In this document: positions 1 to 10,358 of the stretch, piece after piece
How positions within the stretch are numbered: position 1 is the first letter of the stretch
Layout: every line of letters starts with the position of its first letter
NCBI GenBank assembly: GCA_963851095.1
Contig: CAWKOX010000007.1
Location: 1-64,000, forward strand
From: Oleispira sp963851095
GTDB taxonomy: Bacteria; Pseudomonadota; Gammaproteobacteria; Pseudomonadales; Oceanobacteraceae
Direction of reading: 5' to 3'
DNA length: 64,000 nucleotides
The notes under the pieces: model-generated
What the model was told of the DNA's origin: nothing
Databases searched by the model: none
The model's input: only the letters and a program-made list of their open reading frames with translations
Made by a program: the position numbers and the translations under genes

Positions 1-1808
<1,808 letters not shown>

Positions 1809-1991
1809 ATAACACCAAAACTTCGCGAAAAGAAGTTGGTGTTGTAGATCAAACTGAGAAACAACATTTAATTGAGAATTAAAACTAAGATAAAATCAAT
1901 CATGTGTCCGACCCTATTTGCTGAGTGCTGCAGTCTCCTAACCCTAACAAGTTGGTCGTAGACAGTAAGACAAACACAAGGCATCAAGGTT

Positions 1992-2110
1992 TGCTTGACG
2001 ACAATAGCGCTGTGGAACCACCTGAACCCATCCCGAACTCAGAAGTGAAACGCAGTAGCGCCGATGGTAGTGTGGGGCTTCCCCATGTGAGAGTAGGTCA
2101 TCGTCAAGCT
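1992..2110 (+). rRNA. rrf: 5S ribosomal RNA
   Basis: A 119-base 5S rRNA. The first bases GCTTGACGA pair with TCGTCAAGC at the end to close helix I. The core contains the conserved CCCGAACTCAGAAGTGAAAC and GCCGATGGTAGTGTGGGG segments shared with E. coli 5S. It lies about 180 bases after the 23S gene in the usual order and is followed directly by a terminator. Confidence 0.97.
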
Positions 2111-2118
2111 CTTATTCT

Positions 2119-2157
2119 AAAAATCCCTAATCGCATCGCGGTTAGGGATTTTTTTTG
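2119..2157 (+). terminator. rRNA operon terminator
   Basis: Inverted repeat AATCCCTAATCGC / GCGGTTAGGGATT (one G-U pair), followed by a run of T residues, beginning 9 bases after the 5S gene. This is a classic intrinsic terminator for the rRNA operon. Confidence 0.9.
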
Positions 2158-2169
2158 CCTGAAAGAAAG

Positions 2170-2232
2170 TGGTGACCCGCGATGCGGTTAGGGCTTTTTA
2201 GAATAATGACGATGGGTCTCTCTCACTAATAC
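2170..2232 (-). repeat. Decayed inverted copy of the 5S tail and terminator
   Basis: Read on the minus strand, this stretch repeats the 3' end of the 5S gene and its terminator with drift. GTGAGAG, CATCGTCA, TTATTCTAAAAA, CCCTAA and CGCATCGCGG occur in the same order as at 2090-2141. Together the two arms make a long imperfect palindrome behind the rRNA operon. It is likely a relic of an inverted duplication. I found no intact 5S copy on the minus strand. Confidence 0.6.
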
Positions 2233-2530
2233 AGGGCAGCGAAGCGGGCTTCTCCCATGTGGTAGTGGGGCTCACGTGACCGAAACGCAGTTTCGCAGCT
2301 CAGTGAGCGACTGCCCATGGATGGGCAGGCCGGAAGGCGCACCATGGACGGTAAGTTAGGTTGCTGTCTGCTAAAACGGCTTCAATCTTTTATCTTTTCA
2401 GCTCCTTGTGTCACAAACCAAAAAAACCAAACCCAAACCCAGCACCACCAAAGCCCAGCACCAGCACATTCATCCAAAGCCACGCCGTAAACCCATCCAT
2501 GGGGGCTCTACTGCAGCTCCCTGCTGCAGA
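2233..2530. repeat. Cluster of palindromes in gene-free DNA behind the rRNA operon
   Basis: No credible gene lies between the terminator and 2705. Nested stems are visible: GGGCAG (2234) can pair with CTGCCC (2311), GCTCAC (2270) with GTGAGC (2303), and the hairpin CGAAACGCAGTTTCG sits inside at 2281-2295. CTGCCCATGGATGGGCAG (2311-2328) is a hairpin. Its core CCCATGGATGGG recurs inverted at 2492-2503, followed by CTGCAG-CTCCCTG-CTGCAG (2511-2529). This looks like dispersed intergenic repeats of the REP/BIME kind or a small MITE, but no family can be named. Confidence 0.5.
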
Positions 2531-2704
2531 AGGGCTTTAGATGAACATACTGATGCTGTGCCAAGATACTATTAGTTCATTCCAAAAACAAAGTTAGTAA
2601 TAAATCACTCCCACCAGCAAATCTTACCCATTAGCATGACGAGTGAAGGTTCATTAGTCTACAATGGCGTTCCATAAACATATTAACTAAGCAGCGTAAT
2701 TATC

Positions 2705-4147
2705 ATGTCGCTAAGAAACATCACTTTTGGTTTATTAGGTCTTTATAGCTTATTGGCATTGCTTCATGCCTGGTCCTTGCCTTTCTCTGCTGATGAAGCG
2801 CATTACGCCTTGTACGGTAGTTTCCTTGATTGGTCTTACTTCGATCATCCTCCTATGGTTGGTTGGATGCAGTCGATAGCATTATTCTTTTCTGAGACTG
2901 AATTTGCATTACGAATCATCCCAATTTTGTTAAGTGGACTTTCATTATTAATGCTTTTTAAACTAGCAAAAAATGACTTTGGCGAGAAAGCAGCTTTCGT
3001 CACTATTTTGTTATTTATTTCTGCTCCTATTTTACAAATCCTTCCTTTTGGAATGATTCCAGAGACACCGTTAATTCTTACAGGGTTACTGAATTTATGG
3101 ATTCTAAAGAAGATACAGGCACATCAAGGTGAGCAGCTTCTCGATTGGGTATTGCTCGGTCTGATTCTCGGTGCGGCGGGATTAAGTAAATATACCGGTG
3201 TAACTCTGGCATTCTCTACTTTTATCGTTCTTTATCTGCAATTTAATGCACGCTTATTTTCGCAATTAGGTTTGTATATCGCAGGTATTATTGCGGCTAT
3301 TTGTATTATTCCTGTGCTGTATTGGAATATGCAGAATGATTGGATCTCGTTCCTTTATCAGCTTAATCATAGCGCAGGTAAAACTGAATACAGCTTAGCG
3401 GATGCATTACGGATGCAGGTGACACAGTTTGCAGCGTTTGGCCCGTTGATTTACGTAGCAGGCTTAGTGGCTATTTGGAAGCTACGTGCTAATCAAGGAG
3501 CTAGAATGTGGTTGATATTTGCATTACCTATTCTTGTTCTGTTTTCCCTATTGTCGGCTAAGGGTCGTTCGTTGCCGCATTGGACCGAGCTTGGGGTTAT
3601 CTTTATGTTGCCCCTTATTGCCAAGGTCATTATTGAATCATTGGCTAGTAAGTTACAAAAACGAATCTTTATAGGTTTAGCGACTATCAGCATTCTGCTA
3701 TCACTGGTGGTACAAGTTCTAAGTACTTGCCCTAAGATAGCATTCGATGATTATAGACATCCTCTTGCTGATTTAATGGGTTGGAAGGATGTTTCAACAC
3801 GTATTGCATCGATAGCAAAGCAGGATGACAAGGTATTTATACCTAACTGGTCTCATGCCTCCCGAGTTGCATGGTATGCACGTCCAATGCCTGTTAAAGT
3901 ATTGGATTCACGCTTTGATCAATTTGATCTTTGGTTTGGATCGGCCGAGGCCGGTGATTCTGGAATATTATTACTCCATGCTGACCGCAAAGGCTTTAAA
4001 GAGAAATTGTTGCAGCAATTTAAGAGCTGTAAATTCGAAGATGAGCTCGTAGTGAAGATTGAAAATTCCTACGTAAATTATTTCAAGCTTTATCGATGTG
4101 ACCATTATATTGGTGCAAGTAATAAAGAAGCAGTTAATAGTCAATAG
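2705..4147 (+). CDS. ArnT/PMT-like polyprenyl-phosphate glycosyltransferase (GT39/GT83 type)
   Basis: An integral membrane glycosyltransferase of 480 residues. It has many hydrophobic helices and the N-terminal loop motif ADEAHYALYG...FDHPP (about residues 29-50) typical of the PMT_2/ArnT family, which moves a sugar from undecaprenyl-phosphate to an acceptor such as lipid A on the periplasmic face. A soluble C-terminal part follows residue 350. The next gene, 40 bases downstream on the same strand, is a GT2-GtrA protein of the kind that makes the polyprenyl-phosphate sugar donor, so the two probably form one pathway. The sugar and acceptor cannot be told from sequence. Confidence 0.85.
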   Translation: MSLRNITFGLLGLYSLLALLHAWSLPFSADEAHYALYGSFLDWSYFDHPPMVGWMQSIALFFSETEFALRIIPILLSGLSLLMLFKLAKNDFGEKAAFVTILLFISAPILQILPFGMIPETPLILTGLLNLWILKKIQAHQGEQLLDWVLLGLILGAAGLSKYTGVTLAFSTFIVLYLQFNARLFSQLGLYIAGIIAAICIIPVLYWNMQNDWISFLYQLNHSAGKTEYSLADALRMQVTQFAAFGPLIYVAGLVAIWKLRANQGARMWLIFALPILVLFSLLSAKGRSLPHWTELGVIFMLPLIAKVIIESLASKLQKRIFIGLATISILLSLVVQVLSTCPKIAFDDYRHPLADLMGWKDVSTRIASIAKQDDKVFIPNWSHASRVAWYARPMPVKVLDSRFDQFDLWFGSAEAGDSGILLLHADRKGFKEKLLQQFKSCKFEDELVVKIENSYVNYFKLYRCDHYIGASNKEAVNSQ

Positions 4148-4187
4148 ACGCTGTTAATCATAGCGCTAGTAAAAGTGGTTTATAAAT

Positions 4188-5306
4188 ATGTCGGATGTAA
4201 ATATCTCTATCGTTATTCCTACTTATCAAGAAGTAGAGAATATCCCTTTAATCGCTGAAGAAATAAATGCAGCGTTAGCAGGGGAAAGCTTTGAAATCAT
4301 CTATGTGGATGATGACTCTCAAGACGGTTCTTTTGATGCCGTAGCAAAGTTAGCTCATGACATGCCAGCCCGAATCATTGTGCGTACAGAAGAGCGTGGG
4401 CTATCGACTGCTGTTATTCGTGGTATTGATGAAGCCGTCGGAAAATACATCGTGGTAATGGACTGCGACCTATCACACCCTGCCACTGCTATTCCTCATA
4501 TGGTTGAAAAGCTTAAAACCAACGAAGCTGATTTTGTGGTTGGCTCTCGCTATGTGGAAGGGGGGTCTTTTGATGAGGATTGGGGGTTCTTTAGGCTTTT
4601 AAATTCAAAAGTTGCTACTTGGTTAGCCCTACCTTTGTGTCATGTTAAAGACCCTATGTCGGGTTTCTTCTCATTTGAACGTGAGCGCTTAGAAAGCACA
4701 AAAGAATTGGCGCCTACAGGTTATAAGATCGGTCTAGAGATTATGGTAAAGGGAGAATTTGAATCTCCTGCTGAGCAACCAATTCATTTTAAAGACCGCG
4801 AGTTTGGTGAAAGTAAGCTCGATTTTAAAGAACAGCTTTTATACCTGAAGCACCTTCGTCGTTTGTATAAGTTTAAGTTTCCGACGGCTTCTGAGTTTTT
4901 ACAGTTTGGATTAGTGGGTGGTACAGGCTTTATCGTCGATAGTCTTATCTACTTTGGCTTACAGCTATTCTTGGGTCTTAACCATACCGCCGCACGGGCA
5001 ATCTCATTCTGGCCTGCGGTGACATGGAACTGGTTCTGGAATCGTACTGTTACTTTTACCGATAGAGATAAATCGAAGAAACTCACACAGTGGCTGTCTT
5101 TTGTGATGACATCGCTAGGTGGCTTTGCGATTAACTTTGGTAGTTATACCCTCTTAACAGAATATGTACCTTTCTTCATTGAGAAGCCATTCATGGCCTT
5201 TATTATCGGTGTATTAATGGGGATGGGCTTCAACTTTATGGTTGCTCGAATTTTCGTATTTCGAGAGTTGAATGAAGAAGTGGCTGGAGAGGTAAAAACT
5301 AAGTAA
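4188..5306 (+). CDS. GT2 polyprenyl-phosphate glycosyltransferase fused to a GtrA membrane domain
   Basis: The N-terminal half (residues 1-230) is a DPM1-like GT2 domain with the nucleotide-sugar motifs YVDDDSQDGS and MDCDLSHP. The C-terminal part (about 240-365) is a four-helix GtrA domain starting FLQFGLVGGTGFIVDS. Such fusions make an undecaprenyl-phosphate-linked sugar and are thought to help present or flip it. It follows the PMT-like gene by 40 bases, consistent with an operon. At 372 residues the length is normal for the fusion. Confidence 0.88.
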   Translation: MSDVNISIVIPTYQEVENIPLIAEEINAALAGESFEIIYVDDDSQDGSFDAVAKLAHDMPARIIVRTEERGLSTAVIRGIDEAVGKYIVVMDCDLSHPATAIPHMVEKLKTNEADFVVGSRYVEGGSFDEDWGFFRLLNSKVATWLALPLCHVKDPMSGFFSFERERLESTKELAPTGYKIGLEIMVKGEFESPAEQPIHFKDREFGESKLDFKEQLLYLKHLRRLYKFKFPTASEFLQFGLVGGTGFIVDSLIYFGLQLFLGLNHTAARAISFWPAVTWNWFWNRTVTFTDRDKSKKLTQWLSFVMTSLGGFAINFGSYTLLTEYVPFFIEKPFMAFIIGVLMGMGFNFMVARIFVFRELNEEVAGEVKTK

Positions 5307-5343
5307 TCGTATTGTAGAAATACAACGAGTAATACTGAAAGTT

Positions 5344-5376
5344 CGATAGAGCAATACATCCTGCATTGCTCTATCG
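5344..5376. terminator. Perfect 12-bp stem-loop after the glycosyltransferase operon
   Basis: CGATAGAGCAAT, a 9-base loop, then ATTGCTCTATCG, beginning 37 bases after the GtrA fusion stop and before the convergent gpt gene. There is no T-run on either side, so it may be a Rho-assisted 3' end or an RNA-stability hairpin rather than a canonical intrinsic terminator. Confidence 0.5.
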
Positions 5377-5450
5377 GTTGCTAGGCTAATGATTTAGAAA
5401 AGCCCCTAGGGTGCAACAAATTAGGTTTTATTGGCTAGCCGCCTTTAACA

Positions 5451-5927
5451 CTATCCGCCTTTAACAATAGGATCTGCATAGCTCAGCTTCATATCCCACG
5501 GGAATCGAATCCAAGTATTCTGTGTTACTTCTTCTACATAGCTATCAATATATTCAATGCCTGCTGGCTTCGCATACAAGGTAGCGCAATGCGCGTTAGG
5601 GAAGAGAGCCCTTACTTCAGCGGCTGTTTTACCGGTATCAACTAGATCATCAATAATTAGCCAACCCTTGCCGCCATCAGGTAGCTCAGGTGACTTTGTC
5701 ACTGATAAACCACCACGGGTTTGACCGTCGTAGCTAGAAATACAAATGGTATCGATAAGACGGATATTCAACTCACGAGCAATAATTGCAGCAGGTACCA
5801 TGCCTCCGCGAGTTACCGCCAAAATACCTTTCCATTCTTGCAAGGTGTGAAGTGTCTTGGCCAGCATTCGGCCTGCTTTATGTAGCTCTTCCCAGGAAAC
5901 AAAAAAGTCTTGTTCATACTTGCTCAT
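5451..5927 (-). CDS. gpt: Xanthine-guanine phosphoribosyltransferase
   Basis: Converts guanine, xanthine or hypoxanthine plus PRPP to the nucleotide. About 158 residues aligned by eye to E. coli Gpt: VTRGGMVPAAIIARELNIR, DTICISSYD, the PRPP loop IIDDLVDTGKTA, and the end region AKPAG...DTWI-like QNTWIRFPWDM. The start was placed at the ATG preceding SKYEQDFFVSWEEL, which has an AGGAT sequence just upstream and matches the family start. An in-frame ATG 14 codons earlier is unlikely. It is the first of several purine genes in this part of the window. A 12-base direct repeat (period 16) spans the stop codon. Confidence 0.93.
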   Translation of the reverse strand: MSKYEQDFFVSWEELHKAGRMLAKTLHTLQEWKGILAVTRGGMVPAAIIARELNIRLIDTICISSYDGQTRGGLSVTKSPELPDGGKGWLIIDDLVDTGKTAAEVRALFPNAHCATLYAKPAGIEYIDSYVEEVTQNTWIRFPWDMKLSYADPIVKGG

Positions 5928-6201
5928 GGCAATAATCCTATCGGTGACATGCTGGTGTGAAGTAAACATCGCTTATAAGATAATCACTCATAAGATCGTC
6001 ACCGCAGTTAATCATAAAATAATAAGCGCGAAATGATAACAGAATGGTCAAGTATTTGCATCTTAGAATTTTAACGCATCAAAAGGCACCAGTAGATTAA
6101 TTTGATACTGATAGAGCTATGTTAAGTCTGAGCAGGAATCTGAATAATAGACTTTGATCTGAGAATGATCAGAAAAAATTTTAAGAGATTAACGGTAGAG
6201 C

Positions 6202-6250
6202 AGAGCTATAAAGCCACACTGGTTAGCGCAGTGTAGTTTTATAGCTTTTA
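6202..6250. terminator. Long imperfect stem-loop between gpt and the TetR gene
   Basis: AGAGCTATAAAGCCACACTG pairs imperfectly with CAGTGTAGTTTTATAGCTTTT across a short loop, about 18 paired bases. It sits just beyond the 3' end of the minus-strand TetR gene. No strong T-run follows on that strand, so termination is likely but not certain. Confidence 0.45.
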
Positions 6251-6259
6251 GAAAGAGAA

Positions 6260-6907
6260 TTACTGGATTTTCTGTGTTGGCGTTAAACCACAACCGGTTA
6301 AAATCATATGACATAAGAAGCGACTGATGCGCTCAATATCATCGGCTTCATACTCAAGCTTATTGGTAATGGTTAAAATTTGGCTTTCGAAATCAGCATA
6401 ATGTTGAGTCGTTGACCAAATCATAAAAAATAAGTGCTCAGGATCTACCTTGCTCATCTTTCCTTGTTCAATCCAAGTTTCGATGATTTTAGTTTTAGCT
6501 CTTAACCAAGTTCTTAAGTCAGTACGAAGGTACTCTTTAAGATTTGGCGCGCCCTGAATGATTTCAGTCGCAAAAATTTTTGAGGCATTAGGGTAGCTAA
6601 TCGCCAGCTCAACCTTAGTTCTAATATAAAACTCTAAGGTTTCTGTTGGATCGTCATCTTCAGTAATATCCGTCAGCACTTCGTTCCAGCGCTGAACAAT
6701 ATCTTCCAAAACGGCATTATAGAGCTTTGCCTTATTGGTAAAGTAATAGTGAAGATTTGCTTTGGGGAGTCCTGCCGCGTCTGAAATAGACTGCATACTC
6801 GTACCCTTGTATCCATGCTTAACAAATTCAACTTCAGCTGCTTGAAGAATTTTTTGACTGTTCTGTTCGCGGATTTTACCCGGCTTGTACTTTTTAGTTA
6901 TGCTCAC
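6260..6907 (-). CDS. TetR-family regulator, RutR-like
   Basis: DNA-binding repressor of about 215 residues. The N-terminal TetR helix-turn-helix (residues 12-58, with TSMQSISDAAGLPKANLHYYF) is followed by a ligand domain resembling RutR/YcdC (IFATEIIQGAP, LRTWLRAKTKIIETWI, FFMIWSTTQHYADFE). RutR senses uracil or thymine and controls pyrimidine and purine catabolism. Here the neighbours are gpt, a nucleoside-type ABC transporter and guaD, so purine or nucleoside control is the likely role. I placed the start at GTG because GAGG lies 6 bases upstream; a TTG one codon earlier is the alternative. It is transcribed in the same direction as the transporter upstream. Confidence 0.85.
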   Translation of the reverse strand: MSITKKYKPGKIREQNSQKILQAAEVEFVKHGYKGTSMQSISDAAGLPKANLHYYFTNKAKLYNAVLEDIVQRWNEVLTDITEDDDPTETLEFYIRTKVELAISYPNASKIFATEIIQGAPNLKEYLRTDLRTWLRAKTKIIETWIEQGKMSKVDPEHLFFMIWSTTQHYADFESQILTITNKLEYEADDIERISRFLCHMILTGCGLTPTQKIQ

Positions 6908-7140
6908 CAAAAGCCTCGTTGATAACAGTATAAGGTGACATCATCCGATGAATAATACAGATGTTCATTGTAACAGAATGTGATCGATAACGAGAAAAAG
7001 ATAGAGTGAGAAAGTGGTGGTAATCAAACTATTGTAAAAAATAGAACTTTTTATAGGAAGTTTTTCTTAGAAACTAGGTTGTTATCGTTACTGCCAGCTA
7101 AAAACAGTAACGATAATTTAAGCCTAAACGGCTAAAGCAA

Positions 7141-8220
7141 CTAGCTCTTAGGTAGCTGGCCTTCAACACCTTTTACATACCAGTTAAAGCTTTTCAGCGC
7201 GCCGTCATCTAGAGACGAACCTGCAGGTACAACTTCTTTACCTGATTGATCGAAAATTGGGCCATCAAATACACGGATAGAACCGTCTTTAATAGCTTGT
7301 TTCTTCTTAGCAACCAGCGCTTTAACGTCAGCAGGAATCGCATCATTTAATGGCGCAAGATCAGTGACACCTTCAGCGATACCAGGCCATAGGTCTTCAG
7401 ACTTCCAAGTGCCGTCCAAAACCGCTTGTACTTTTGCTGCGTATAACGGACCCCAGTTATGAACCGTAGAAGTAAGGTGCGCTTTAGCACCATAAGCGCT
7501 CATGTCAGAGTGATAACCAATGGCGAAGTTACCTTTTGATTCAGCTGCTTGAATGACCGCTGCGGAATCAGTGTGCTGAGTTAAAATATCAGCGCCTTGT
7601 AGCATTAATGTCTCTGCCGCTTCGCGTTCTTTAGCAGGGTCATACCAAGTAGATGCCCATACAACCTTAACGGTCACATCTGGGTTTGCTTCAACAGCAC
7701 CTTTAGTGAATGCGTTAATGCCACGGATAACTTCAGGAATTGGGAAAGAAGCAACATAGCCAATGACGTTTGTTTTGGTCATCTTGCCTGCAATCAAACC
7801 GGTAAGATAACGGCCTTGATAAGCACGTGCGAAATAAGTACCTGTATTCTTGCCGCGCTTATACCCTGTTGCATGTTCAAATTTAACTTTTTTGAATCTC
7901 TTAGCAACTTTCAATGTTGGGTTCATGTACCCAAAAGACGTCGTGAAAATAAGGTCATGGCCTTTAGCCGCTAACTGGCGAATAACGCGCTCTGAGTCAG
8001 CACCTTCGGCAACACTCTCAACATAGTTGGTTTCAATTTTATCGCCGAATTTTTCGACGATATATTTACGGCCTTGATCGTGACCATAAGACCAGCCTGC
8101 ATCACCAGTTGGCCCAACATAAACGAAGCCCACTTTTAATGGCTCGTCAGCAGAGACAATATTTGCCCCAAGTGCCAAAGCGGCAGTCATAGCTAGCTGG
8201 GTTAATTTGTTTAAACGCAT
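7141..8220 (-). CDS. BMP-family ABC transporter substrate-binding protein (nucleoside/purine type)
   Basis: Periplasmic binding protein of 359 residues with a clear signal peptide (first ~24 residues, ending IVSADEP). The mature part has BMP/Med family features: VGFVYVGPTGDAGWSYGH, IFTTSFGYMNP, ARAYQGRYLTGLIAG, and the end region LKSFNWYVKGVEG. Relatives bind nucleosides or purines. It is the first of four adjacent minus-strand transporter genes by position and the last in transcription order, with about 95 bases to the permease upstream. Confidence 0.9.
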   Translation of the reverse strand: MRLNKLTQLAMTAALALGANIVSADEPLKVGFVYVGPTGDAGWSYGHDQGRKYIVEKFGDKIETNYVESVAEGADSERVIRQLAAKGHDLIFTTSFGYMNPTLKVAKRFKKVKFEHATGYKRGKNTGTYFARAYQGRYLTGLIAGKMTKTNVIGYVASFPIPEVIRGINAFTKGAVEANPDVTVKVVWASTWYDPAKEREAAETLMLQGADILTQHTDSAAVIQAAESKGNFAIGYHSDMSAYGAKAHLTSTVHNWGPLYAAKVQAVLDGTWKSEDLWPGIAEGVTDLAPLNDAIPADVKALVAKKKQAIKDGSIRVFDGPIFDQSGKEVVPAGSSLDDGALKSFNWYVKGVEGQLPKS

Positions 8221-8315
8221 AGATATGTTTCCTTTAATGTAATTTGAAATAGTTCAATAACCGAAAGGCTAACCATACTCTACGCGCAGGCTAACCGATA
8301 AAGTGTTAAATAATT

Positions 8316-9242
8316 TTATACTTGTGGGCGATACGGCTTACCCAGTGCAAGTGGTGTGCTTAATTTTGCTTTCGCGGCGTCGCTAGCAATAATGACCAAA
8401 ACAATGATAGTTGCGCCATAAGGCAGCATTGCTAATAAATTTGGAGAGGCATCAAAGCCTAATCCCTGAAGCACTAAATGCATGATGCTCGCCGCACCAA
8501 ATAGATAAGCGCCTAATAAAATGCGTTCCGCTTTCCAGCTAGCAAATACCACTAGAGCCAAAGCAATCCATCCGCGACCAGCCGACATGCCTTCACTCCA
8601 CATCGGGGTATATACCAGTGAAAGGTAAGCGCCCGCCAAACCCGCCATCGCACCACCAAATAGAATAGCGCCATAACGAACCTTCATTACCGGAATACCA
8701 ATGGCGTTAGCCGCTTCAGGGTTTTCCCCCACAGCACGAATCGTTAAACCTAAACGAGTACTGCGGAAGCACCAGAATATTAATGCAAACATCACCCAAG
8801 ATAAGTACACCAAAGGATCATGAGAAAATAAAACCTTACCGATAAAAGGAATATCGCTTAATAAAGGAATAGGGAAAGGAGCGATGCCATCGATTGCCAT
8901 ACCGACATAGCCCGCGCCTAAAAAGCCGCTAAGCCCAGTACCAAAAATAGTTAACGCCAACCCGGTGGCAACCTGATTAGAAACTAAGGTCACGGCGAGA
9001 AAGGCAAATAAAACAGACATCATCATGCCTGCAAGAATTGCAGCAATGATACCGAGACCTGCATGGCCTGTAACCACTGCCGCAATAAAGCCCAAAGCAG
9101 CACCCATTAAGACCATGCCTTCTTGGCCAAGATTTAATACCCCCGATTTTTCACACACCATTTCGCCGAGCGCGATTAAAATAAGAGGGGTGCCGGTACG
9201 TAATGTTGCGAATAAAATATTGGTGAATAATTCGAAATCCAT
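8316..9242 (-). CDS. ABC transporter permease (NupQ/YufQ type)
   Basis: Membrane permease of 308 residues with about eight to nine hydrophobic segments and the BPD_transp_2 signature GEMVCEKSGVLNLGQEGMVLMGA near residue 27, plus the EAA-like loop around AVGENPEAANAIGIPV. It pairs with the larger permease 12 bases upstream to form the membrane channel of the nucleoside/purine importer. The ATG start is clear. Confidence 0.9.
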   Translation of the reverse strand: MDFELFTNILFATLRTGTPLILIALGEMVCEKSGVLNLGQEGMVLMGAALGFIAAVVTGHAGLGIIAAILAGMMMSVLFAFLAVTLVSNQVATGLALTIFGTGLSGFLGAGYVGMAIDGIAPFPIPLLSDIPFIGKVLFSHDPLVYLSWVMFALIFWCFRSTRLGLTIRAVGENPEAANAIGIPVMKVRYGAILFGGAMAGLAGAYLSLVYTPMWSEGMSAGRGWIALALVVFASWKAERILLGAYLFGAASIMHLVLQGLGFDASPNLLAMLPYGATIIVLVIIASDAAKAKLSTPLALGKPYRPQV

Positions 9243-9254
9243 AATATTAGCCTC

Positions 9255-10358
9255 TTATGCTTGTGCAGAGTTAGAAGAGCTGCCAGTACTGCGGGCAGCA
9301 GGCTTACGCACAATGCGATAGCTAATTAATAAATCACAAGCCAGCAAATAAAATAGCAGCATGCCTTGGAATAAGCCGGTTAATGATTTTGGCAGCGCTA
9401 AATCCATCTGAGCCATTTCACCTCCCATATAAGTCAGTGCTAATAACATACTGGCAAAGACGATACCTATTGGGTGCATACGGCCTAAAAACACAACAAT
9501 AATCGCGGCATAACCATAGCCCGGAGAGATATAGGGATTGAGCTGGCCAATCGACCCCGTCACCTCACTAACACCGGCTAAACCGGCAAGTGCACCACTC
9601 GCTAGCAATACAAACCAAATTAAACGTTCTTCTTTAAAACCCGCAAAACGTGCAGCAGCTTTATCTTCACCTAAAACAGAAATTTGAAAACCTAATAACG
9701 TTTTAGACATCAAGGCCCAAATTACCGCGACCGCAAAGAGGGCAAAGAAAATACTAATATTTAAACGATAATCATCGGATAAAATCGGCAAGGTTGCGAA
9801 ATCGGAAAAGAGAGCAGACTCAGGAAAATTGAAACCATCGGGGTCTTTTAACGGCCCATGCACACCATATAGCAACCAATTAAGGGCAATGTAGTTGAGC
9901 ATAATGGTCGTTAAGATTTCGTTTGCACCAAAGCGCGTTTTAAGAAGAGCGGTTAATGCGCCCCACAATAGTCCGGATAAAGCACCAAAGAATAAAACTA
10001 ATGGCAGAACCCAAAAGCCCTCAGCATCCATTAACTCTAATGCAATATAGCCGCCCCCTAATCCGCCTAATATAAATTGGCCTTCTGCTCCAATATTCCA
10101 AACCCGTGCTTTAAAACACAGCATCAAGCCGATTGCGCATAATGTGAGAGGTGCTACTTTTACCCCTAACTCGGTCCAACCATAAATATCAGTGAGTGGA
10201 GATATGAAAAAAGTATATAGAGCATGAAAAGGGTCTTGGCCTAAGACCATGAATAATAAACCACCACTGATGAGTGTTAAAATCACCGCAAAAATCGGTG
10301 ATAAATACGACATGAGCTTCGAGTCAGACGGTCTCTTTTCTAAAGTAATATTCAACAT
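9255..10358 (-). CDS. ABC transporter permease (NupP/YufP type)
   Basis: Second permease of the importer, 367 residues, with an N-terminal helix, a central cluster of hydrophobic segments, and the family signature KARVWNIGAEGQFILGGLGG near residue 84. Its ATG overlaps the TAA stop of the ATPase gene by one base (TAATG), which points to translational coupling. The C-terminal tail is rich in Ala, Ser and Arg. Confidence 0.9.
   Translation of the reverse strand: MLNITLEKRPSDSKLMSYLSPIFAVILTLISGGLLFMVLGQDPFHALYTFFISPLTDIYGWTELGVKVAPLTLCAIGLMLCFKARVWNIGAEGQFILGGLGGGYIALELMDAEGFWVLPLVLFFGALSGLLWGALTALLKTRFGANEILTTIMLNYIALNWLLYGVHGPLKDPDGFNFPESALFSDFATLPILSDDYRLNISIFFALFAVAVIWALMSKTLLGFQISVLGEDKAAARFAGFKEERLIWFVLLASGALAGLAGVSEVTGSIGQLNPYISPGYGYAAIIVVFLGRMHPIGIVFASMLLALTYMGGEMAQMDLALPKSLTGLFQGMLLFYLLACDLLISYRIVRKPAARSTGSSSNSAQA

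Noticed and set aside
1925..2191. Plus-strand 88-codon frame
   Set aside because: It covers the 5S gene and its terminator.
3493..3693. Minus-strand frames inside the PMT-like gene and similar shadows elsewhere
   Set aside because: They lie opposite conserved genes and show no family similarity or ribosome sites.
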